64,000 nt of DNA. It comes from Calliphora vicina. Taxonomy: Eukaryota > Arthropoda > Insecta > Diptera > Calliphoridae. The DNA is taken from assembly GCF_958450345.1 (NCBI RefSeq), contig NC_088781.1, forward strand, positions 126,103,916-126,167,915. The letters are read 5' to 3'. Positions within the stretch are counted from its first letter, which is position 1. Each line of letters opens with the position of its first letter. Below are positions 56,101 to 64,000 of the stretch, in pieces. A model generated the notes under the pieces. The model worked only from the letters and a program-made list of their open reading frames with translations, had not been told where the DNA came from and made no database searches. The position numbers and the translations under genes were made by a program.

Positions 56101-59100
56101 CCAAGAACAATTGAACAACTGGCAACAGATTGAACGTGAGCGCATCATGAATTTGTTGCAACAAAACAATTTGTCCATTAAGGAATTGGAAGAAAAGATC
56201 AAGAACGATCAAACTCATTTGTACAGCACTGCTCACCAACATCAAGTACGCGTTGAGGAAATCGAAGAATGGATCAAGAAGGAAATCCAAAGATTACAGG
56301 CTGAAGGTTTGGTGGAATTGGAGAAATTGAAGGACTGGCAAAACGAGTGGAGAGGCAACTTGACCAATATGGTTAAGGAGCGTGACTTTACCGTGGAGGA
56401 ATTCCACAAATGGTTGTTGGAAGATCGCACCAGATTGCAAGCTTTGGCCATGCAACATAATGTCAAGATCGAAGAAATCGAGCAATGGGTAAAGAATGAA
56501 GAACAAAGATTCGTAGCCATGGGCTTGTTGAAGCCCAATGAGAAACTCACCAACTGGCAAGAAGTTGAAAGACGTTATTTGGAACGTATTACCCAAGAAC
56601 AATACCAATCTACCGAACAATTGGAACAAAGATTGAGACAAGATCGTGAATTATTGGAGAAATTAGCCAGAGATTATCAGATACAAGTAGAAGAAATCGA
56701 ATCGTGGATGAAGAAAGAATTGGGTAGATTGCGTGATGAAGGTCAATTGCAAATTGATAATCTCACCTCCTGGCAAATAGCCGAAAGAGAACGTTTAGAT
56801 ACTCTGCTGAAACAAAACAAGCAATGGTCTGTAGAAGAATTCGAACAAGTCTTGAGACAAGATAGAGATCACATGCAGAAGACCGCCTTCCAATATCACA
56901 CCTCCGTGGAGGAGATTGAAAAGTGGATCCAAAGTGAAGTTAATCGTTTGCAACAACAAGGCAAATTGAACATTGAAAAAATGACTCAATGGCAAAAGGA
57001 ACAACAACAACGCATCTTCAATCTGTTGCAACAACAGTCCAGCATTACCGTGGAAGAATTCCAAGTCAAGATACAAAAGGATAGAACTTTCCTTATGAAC
57101 TTGGCCAGACAGTATCACGTCAATGTCAACGAAGTAGAACAATATGTGCAAAAGGTCATACAAGATTTGAAGGAAAAGGGTAAATTCGAATTGGAACAAT
57201 TGAAGGGTTGGCAATTGGCTGAACGTGATTACATTCTGAATCTTATCAAGGAACACAAAAACAAATGGAGCACTCAGGAATATGAAGACAAATTAAGAAA
57301 CGATCGTGTTCATTTGAACCAATTGGCCGATTACTATCGCGTCAGTGTCAAGGAAGTAGAAGAATGGATGATCAGAGAGCTATTGCGTTTGAGAAAGGAA
57401 ACTGGTGAACAAATTGCCAAGCTCTCCGCCTGGCAAGTGTCTGAATTGGAAAGACTTAAGCAAATGATTAGAGAGAACAACCGCTTGAACTATGTACAAT
57501 TCGAAGTTGAGTTGAAAAAGCAGAAGGATCACATTTTACAGCTCTCCCAACAATACTCGGTTAGTGTTACTGAAGTTGAACAATGGCTTAGAGAACAATT
57601 GTTGAATTTGAAGACCACCGGCGAAGTACAAGTGGAAAATCTTACCAAATGGCAAGAAGATGAACAGAAGCGTTTGATTGCCTTGTGTTTGCAGCAACAA
57701 AGAGAACTAACCAATGAAGAATTCGAGCAACAATTGAGAAGAGATAGAGAGAGATTACAAAAACTCTCCATGGAATACAATGTATCCGTGCAACAAATCG
57801 AACAATGGATGAAGGATGAGTTACAAAGATTGAAGAACTCCGGCTTAGTGCAGGTGGAACAATTGTCCTACTGGCAAAAGATTGAAAGAGAGCGTCTGCA
57901 AGACTGGTTGAAACAACAAAACAAGGCTGCCACCACCGAACAATTGGATTCATTTATCAAACGTGACAAGGCAAGATTACAGCGCATAGCCCAAGATTAC
58001 CATGTAACCGTGGATGAAATTGAGTCCTGGGTAGAACAGGAGGGAGCTAGACTTCAATTGTTAGGTATGGTTAAGGGAAATGATAAGATTAACGATTGGG
58101 AATTCCATGAATCCTGGTCTACCAACCAACCCCAAAACTGGAACAACCAAGGTATGTTCACCAATGAAGAGATCTGGAAAGAACAAACCAAGGCCCATTT
58201 GCAAGCAGTGGCCCAAGTTAAGCCCATGTCTTGGCAAGAGTTCGAGCAATACTTGAAGAATGAACGTGTGCGTTGGGAACAATTTGCCAGACAATACAAT
58301 ATTACCGTCGAAGAAATTGAAACCTGGTTGAGACAAGCTGCTCAAGAATTGGTGCCTCAGGGTTTTATCCATGGCAAAGTGATCGTTGAAGAATGGGAAA
58401 CTCATGAACAAAACCATATTCAGCAATTGATCAACGATAAATTGCGCAAGCAACAACAATGGTCTATCGAAGAATTTGAAAGACAATTGATCAATGATCG
58501 TGAATATTTGCAACGTTTGGCCCAGCAATATCACTTAACAGTGGAACAAATCATTGAGTGGTACAAATTGGAATTGCAAAAGTTATTGAACCAAAGAAAA
58601 ATCGTTACCGAAAATCTTACCGAATGGCAAAAGGATGAAAAAGATCGCCTGTACAATTTGATCAGCAGAAATCCCTACAAAACCCAAGAACAATGGGAAC
58701 AGGAAATTTTGAAAGATCAAACCACCCTCAACAGAATCTGTGATCAATATCATGTAACCATTGAAGAAGTCGAAATTTGGATTAGAAACGAAATTAAGCG
58801 CTTGGGTAATTTGGGCTTGATTAAGAGCTATCAAACTGGCACTGGCTCTGCTACCCAATACAATGGTTGGCAGGAAAAGGAAAGACAAAGATTGAGAGCT
58901 ATTGCCGCTGAACTCTCCATAACCGAAGAGGAATTCTTGGAGTTCATAGCCCAAGATGATTACTTCCAAAGACAATTGACCCGCATGTATGGCTGTACTC
59001 TAGAAGAGTTGGCTCCCTTCCAAAAGGTATACATTAGCATCATGAACAGAGAGGGTTTGTTGGATAGAACTACCTTGCTGAAGGTGGAACCTTGGCAGAA

Positions 59101-60246
59101 GTTGGAGAGAGATCGTTTGTATAACTTCATCAAGGATAAGAGCTATACTTTGGAAAATTTGCAGAACTGGCAGAAACAGGAAATGCTGTTCAATGGCTTG
59201 GCCTCCAATTACGGTATGACCGCTCAGGAGCTTAAGGATTGGCAAATACAAGAATTCGAGCGCATACAAAAATTGGCTCAATACTACCAAATGAATCTCA
59301 ATCAATTGCAAGATTTCCGTGACAAGGAATTACGCTTCATCACCTATATTATGCACAAGAAGACCGCCTCCGAACCAGAGCGCATACAATGGGGTTCGAA
59401 CGAGAGCAAACGTTATGGTGTGTTGCAACGTAAGACCGGCTTGCAGGGAGAAGAACTCGTACAGTGGCGCCGCAAATTGTATCTGCTAAGTCAAGCTCGT
59501 TTGCCATTCAGTTATGGCGGCTATGGTGGCTGGGAAAATGGTCCCGGCACTACCAATCGCACTGCCTTACCCAGACCAATTATCTCCATGGATCGTGGTG
59601 ATCAACCCCCAAATGTATTCGATGAAAACATGGACAATGATGAACCTGGTGTAGCTGGCTCAAAATATGTATTGCCTTCTCCACCTAGTGCTCAAATGAA
59701 AATGGAACCCACTCAGCATACTGGAGGCTATGGAGTTTCGCACTCGTCATCGGGTGGTTATGCCCAACATTACACTCATGGTGCGGGAGCTGGTGCTGAT
59801 GATTATGGTCAGCAACAAGTGCAAATGGAAGATGATTATGGTCAACAAGTTCAAGTAGAAGATCTATCAGGAACCTTTGGTGGAGCTTCTTCCTCTGCTT
59901 CCTCATCTTCCTCTTATACTCAAGGAGGTCATGGTTATGGTCAAGGTTATGGTCACGGTCACGGTCATGGCTATGGTCATGGTCACGGTTATGGCCACGG
60001 TCAGCAGCAACAACAAGTTGAAGTTGAAGATTTAACTGGCACCTTTACCCATCAACAGCCAATGCAAAGCGAAAAACAAGTTGATGTTACTGGGGTAAGT
60101 AGTCTTAAAATGTTTTTCTAATTTATTTACGAAACTTATTAATCTCATAACTCTCTCTCTCTCTATCTCTTTAGCAACTTGAAGTGCAAGCTGAAGCTGA
60201 AAAACCTGGTCTCATCTCCAGATTGAAAAATAGAATCTTCGGTTAA
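53186..60246 (+). CDS. Tig: Tiggrin (Tig), extracellular-matrix integrin ligand
   Basis: Exons 53186-53528, 53590-55754, 55817-60094 and 60175-60246 join in frame to about 2285 residues; Drosophila tiggrin is about 2186. Tiggrin is secreted into the matrix at muscle attachment sites and binds PS2 integrin through RGD. A signal peptide is clear (MRGLSLIVVLVALVQWSTGY). A poly-Ser stretch (about 50-66) and a unique N-terminal region follow. From about residue 430 to 1940 come repeats of 70-77 residues on the pattern L..WQ..ER..L, then EEF...L..DR..L..LA..Y.V.V.EIE.W...EL.RL; I count about 16 well-formed ones with diverged repeats at both ends. RGD lies in MDRGDQPP at about 2096-2098 (codons 59594-59602), then a Gly/His/Gln-rich tail with GYGHGHGHG, and the last exon ends SRLKNRIFG. 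AATAAA lies at about 60273. An inverted partial copy follows downstream. Confidence 0.95.
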
Positions 60247-60272
60247 TTTACTCCTTTGATTTTCATAAATTA

Positions 60273-60278
60273 AATAAA
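60273..60278 (+). terminator. Candidate Tig polyadenylation signal
   Basis: AATAAA lies 27 bp after the Tig stop codon. A second one occurs near 60519. Which is used cannot be told from sequence. Confidence 0.45.
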
Positions 60279-60776
60279 TACTCTTTAAGACTCTGTAAAA
60301 ACATTTTCGTTGTTAAGCAGCTGAAAACAAAATAATGCCATGTTTCGTTAAATTTAAGTCATATTTGCCATATATATATTTTTTTGTTTGTTTTTTATTT
60401 AAATTTTTAGTTTGTTTAACTGTAGTTTTTAAGAAATTTTTATAATTTTGGAATATAAGAAACAACGAACGAAATTTTTGTATGAAAGAAAAAGTATATT
60501 ATTATTAAATTAATATTAAATAAAGCTAAACTTAAAATAAATATATTAATAAAAAAAATAATATTGTATTGTAGTTTTATTATGTAAAACTTTAGCTATA
60601 AAGTTTCTGAATGTTTCAGAATTTCCAATAACATTTCTAGCCATAAAATGGAAAAAAATCTGTTAAAATTCTTTAAATTTACTGGAAAAATTTAACATTT
60701 CATGATGTTTCATGGAATTCTATTTTTATATTTTACTTCTTCTTTTATTCATAACACAATGTTTTCATCATAACAA

Positions 60777-60917
60777 ATAAGAGAGCTATATTCGGCTGTG
60801 CCGAATCTTATATACCCTTCACCAAATTATAATTCAAAATACAAATTTTAAATATTTTTAGGTAAACAAATTTTTTTTTCCAAAGTAGTTTTTTTCATGT
60901 TTTGGAAAAAAAATTTT
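60777..60917 (+). mobile_element. R1 (mini-me-like) left-end fragment
   Basis: ACAAATAAGAGAGCTATATT, the TCGGCTGTGCCGA hairpin, CTTATATACCCTTCACC and TTTAAATATTTTTAGGTAAA match the left 140 bp of R1. The fragment stops in poly-A/T exactly where the inverted Tig copy begins, so the repeat marks its breakpoint. Confidence 0.75.
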
Positions 60918-61060
60918 CATCCATTCTTCTACTTCCTTGATACTGACGTGATAGTAATCGGCCAATTGGTTCAAATGAACACGATCGTTTCTTAATTTGT
61001 CTTCATATTGCTGGGTGCTCCATTTGTTTTTGTGTTCCTTGATAAGATTGAGTATGTAAT
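60918..61060 (-). pseudogene. Inverted Tig copy, distal piece
   Basis: On the minus strand it matches Tig 57233-57375 (repeat 13: LIKEHKNKWSTQQYEDKLRN, then DRVHLNQLADYYHVS) with few differences. It is the continuation of the piece at 62295-63390, separated by the insertion 61061-62294. Its far end is the R1 fragment. Confidence 0.88.
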
Positions 61061-62294
61061 AGGGTATTCGAATTATTCGATTTTTCTCTTGTTCGAATAA
61101 AACGAATAAGAAATTTAAACTTGTTCGAATAATTCGATCACACGTTTAAAATTAATCGAATTATTCGAATAATTTGAATTTTTTTAAAAAAGTAAAGAAT
61201 GGAGCTATGATGTCGTTTTTTTAATATCTTATTGTTAAAGACAAACAAAAAATAACGTTAAAGTTAACAATTCAAGTATTGATAATGTTAAAAAACATTC
61301 GAAAACAAAGTCCATCATTAAATTTTCAACAGAAATATTCTGATCAGATTAACTCCCGAACAATCTACAAAGCAATTGACTAGCAAACCGTTTTGGAGCT
61401 ATGCTTTAAAAAATTTGAGCTAGTTGGACATGATCCTGAATTCAAATACAATATAAACATACTAAGAACTTTTTTATGTCGTTCATTAATTCGTGTTTTA
61501 TATTGAGTAACTAATTCTTTAGTAAATGAATTATTCACTATTTCTAAATTATTTATAACAAATTGTATTATACATCAAGCTCTATCAACGTTGCCGAATC
61601 TTTGCTTAATAAAGTGGTCTTGGGGAATTACACAATAAAGGGAATCTGTCCAAAGTTTGATATCATTGTCAGTGAACGTGTCTAATTTGAAGTCAGGCAG
61701 TGCATGATCGACGCATTTACAAAACGTTTTTCTTTTTTTTTAACAAAACGTTAGTTTGCAATATTTGTGTTTATCATTCGATTTATTAAATATTTTGCAA
61801 CACTTACGTACATATATTTTAAGATCATGGCCTTCATATATTTCAATGTAATCATTATAAATGTCATCCTCAATATCACTTTCGTCGACCGTTTCAAAAT
61901 CACATTCAACTCCACTTTAATCTTAGTTCTTCTAATATTTCGCCAGCTAAATAACAAATATTTTATTCCGTACCTTTTATTTTCATTGGTTCAAGTCCTA
62001 AGTTATAAATTTTTAAAGATTTGTTTTTAGAATTGTAATTTCTTCCAGTAATATTTATATATTTATAGAAGGAGATATTGGAACACTCATCTACAGTGAT
62101 CGAAAGTCCCTTTGTCTTTAGTTATGTCGAATTTCAGAAACAATACAATTTTTGTGAGTCATTATTACTTATTTAAATTTGAAATTATGAAAAAAATTTT
62201 AAGCAATTTAATAAATTTAAATATATATGAACATTTATTCGTTTTATTCGATTATTCTACATACAATTTTTCGAATTATTCGTTATTTGAAAAT
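61061..62294. mobile_element. ~1.23-kb insertion splitting the inverted Tig copy
   Basis: Because Tig sequence is contiguous on both sides (about 15 bp lost), this stretch must be inserted. Its ends are rich in TTCGAATTATTCG and CGAATAAAACGAATAA in opposite orientations, imperfect inverted repeats. No intact protein is encoded. A short minus-strand stretch near 61580-61690 (TDNDIKLWTDSLY) could be a coding remnant. I cannot assign a family; a hAT-like element is one possibility. Confidence 0.6.
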
Positions 62295-63390
62295 GGCCAA
62301 CCCTTCAATTGTTCCAATTTAAATTTACCCTTTTCCTTCAAATCATGTATGACCGTTTGCACATATTGTTCTACTTCGTTGACATTGACGTGATACTGTC
62401 TGGCCAAGTTCATAAGGAAAGTTCTATTCTTTTGTATCTTGACTTGGAATTCTTCCACGGTAATGTTGGACTGTTGTTTCAAGAGATTGAAGATGCGTTG
62501 TTGTTGTTCCTTTTGCCATTGAGTCATTTTTCAATATTCAATTTGCCTTGTTGTTGCAAACGATTAACTTCGCTTTGGATCCACTTTTCAATCTCCTCCA
62601 CGGAGGTTGGATATTGGAAGGCAGTCTTCTGCATGTGATCTCTATCTTGTCTGAAGACTTGTTCGAATTCTTCTACAGACCATTGTTTGTTTTGTTTCAG
62701 TAGAGTGTTTAAACGTTTTCTTTCGGCTATTTGCCAGGTGGTGAGATTATCAATTTGCAATTGACCTTCATCACGCAATCTATCCAATTCTTTCTTCATC
62801 CACGATTCGATTTCTTCTACTTGTATCTGATAATCTCTTGCTAATTTCTCCAATAATTCACGATCTTGTCTCAATCTTTGTTTCAACTGTTCGGTAGATT
62901 GGTATTGTTCTTGGGTAATACGTTCCAAATAACGTCTTTCAACTTCTTGCCAGTTGGTAAGCTTCTCATTGGGCTTCAACAAACCCATGGCTACGAATCC
63001 TTGTTCTTCATTCTTTACCCATTGCTCGATTTCCTCGATCTTGACATTATGTTGCATGGCCAAAGCTTGCAATCTGGTGCGATCTTCCAACAACCATTTG
63101 TGGAATTCCTCCACGGTAAAGTCACGCTCCTTAACCATATTGGTCAAGTTGCCTCTCCACTCGTTTTGCCAGTCCTTCAATTTCTCCAATTCCACCAAAC
63201 CTTCAGCCATTCCATTCTTCGATCCATTCTTCGATTTCCTCAACGCGTACTTGATGTTGGTGAGCAGTGCTGTACAAATGAGTTTGATCGTTCTTGATCT
63301 TTTCTTCCAATTCCATAATGGACAAATTGTTTTGTTGCAACAAATTCATGATGCGCTCACGTTCAATCTGTTGCCAGTTGTTCAATTGTC
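62295..63390 (-). pseudogene. Inverted Tig copy, proximal piece (repeats 8-13)
   Basis: The minus strand reproduces Tig 56107-57220 almost residue for residue, from NNWQQIERERIMNLLQQ to LKEKGKFKLEQLKGW. It is broken by a small rearrangement near 63205-63240, where a 14-bp block (GAAGAATGGATCGA region) is duplicated and about 20 bp lost. A one-base deletion in an A run near 62528 shifts frame. No start, signal peptide or RGD is included. The matching part of Tig has no intron, so DNA-level and RNA-level origin cannot be separated here. High identity means recent duplication or conversion. Confidence 0.92.
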
Positions 63391-64000
63391 AGTAACGTGT
63401 TTAGTGCCACTTATTTATGCAAAAATATATTTATTTTGTAATTTTATCCAGTTTCATTAAATACCATTTTGTTCTTCTGAAAAATAAATCATTAACTTTT
63501 AGTTTTTCTTGAACTTAAATGAACAAAAACTTCTTAGAAAATAATTATTTATGCAAAACAATGTTGTCTGCAGTTGCACCCAGAGTCGCTGGCGTGAATC
63601 GAACTCGCAACCCTCAGAGTAATAGTTCAGCACATTATCGACTGTTCCATCGAGGCACCCTGTTTTCCTGTTTCATAATTTTCCATTTCGTTCCTCTGGA
63701 TGATTAAACATTATTTTTAATTTTTCTTGGAGTTAAATGGAAAAAGTTCTTGGAAACTACTTAATTATGTAAAAAAATATTTTTTTTGGCATTTTTTTCC
63801 TGTTTCATAAATTTCCATTTCGTTCCTCGGAAATATTTATCATTATTTTTAAGTTTTCTTGGTTTAAAATTGTCATAAACGTGTTTAGAGCCATTTATTT
63901 ATGCAAACCCATATTGTTTTTTTTTTCCAATTTTAGCCTGTTTCATTTAATTCCACTTCGTTCCTCTGAAAAATAAGTCATTAATTTTTCAGTTTTCTAT
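63391..64000. repeat. Tandem repeat, period ~135 bp, running off the window
   Basis: CCTGTTTCAT..TTCCATTTCGTTCCTCTG-type blocks occur at about 63456, 63666, 63806 and 63938. ATTTATGCAAAA and TTTTTCTTGGAGTTAAATGG blocks lie between. The last intervals are about 140 and 132 bp. The first is about 210 bp because it contains the tRNA-like insert. The array starts exactly at the end of the Tig copy. Confidence 0.75.
63574..63661 (-). other. tRNA-like sequence (pseudo-tRNA or SINE head)
   Basis: On the minus strand, GGGTGCCTCGATGGAACAGT, then CTATTACTCTGAGGGTTGCG, then AGTTCGATTCACGCC. The last part fits a tRNA T-arm/B box (GTTCGATTC) with stem GCGAG/CACGC, four of five pairs. The middle resembles an anticodon loop, but its 5' stem half does not pair. 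The acceptor ends do not pair well. A functional tRNA is unlikely; a decayed tRNA or tRNA-derived SINE fits better. Confidence 0.45.

Noticed and set aside
62309..63460. Plus-strand frames of 109-168 aa
   Set aside because: Antisense shadows of the inverted Tig pseudogene.
63574..63661. A functional tRNA gene
   Set aside because: Acceptor ends and the anticodon stem do not pair properly; only the T-arm region is convincing.

Overview
This is a eukaryotic genome window from a fly. Its four recognisable protein-coding genes have spliced exons with standard GT/AG borders and encode proteins closest, from memory, to Drosophila proteins. The DNA is very AT-rich, with long repeat-filled introns. 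The repeats (mariner/Tc1 relatives, a mosquito-type DD37E transposon, hAT elements, a mini-me-like dipteran repeat) suggest a higher fly, perhaps a calyptrate such as a blowfly. Species is inference; no search was possible.

Layout. 1-2367: an 11-bp minisatellite and a dead mariner fragment upstream of the first exon seen. 2368-10710 (+): retm (PRELI/MSF1 + CRAL-TRIO + GOLD, SEC14L1/5 family), first exon outside the window, with a 6.2-kb intron holding mariner and LINE wreckage. 11-15 kb: nested MITEs, a mini-me-like repeat, a U2 snRNA gene and a 678-bp hAT element with a perfect 8-bp target duplication. 15942-24712 (+): peroxisomal acyl-CoA oxidase 3 (Acox3), with a second U2 gene and a 152-bp MITE in its first intron. 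25425-27601: two decayed partial Acox3 copies in inverted orientation, introns retained. 28358-31019 (-): Fic, the ER AMPylase/deAMPylase of BiP. 31-44 kb: transposon-rich, including a full-length ITmD37E element (33389-34686) with an intact 335-aa transposase, and a 1264-bp hAT element (37394-38657) with a perfect 8-bp duplication and a nested fold-back. 44-53 kb: AT-rich arrays, including a five-copy ~325-bp tandem repeat. 53186-60246 (+): Tig (tiggrin), a secreted extracellular-matrix integrin ligand of about 2285 aa with ~16 coiled-coil-like repeats and an RGD motif. 60918-63390: an inverted partial copy of Tig repeats, split by a ~1.2-kb insertion. 63391-64000: a ~135-bp tandem array with a tRNA-like insertion.

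The genes do not form a pathway: lipid transfer (retm), peroxisomal beta-oxidation (Acox3), ER stress control (Fic), muscle/matrix adhesion (Tig) and splicing RNA (U2). The most striking themes are (1) an apparently intact DD37E transposon beside a decayed relative, (2) two host genes each followed by an inverted partial copy of itself, an arrangement that could give antisense or hairpin RNA, and (3) several mobile elements with exactly readable ends and nesting order.
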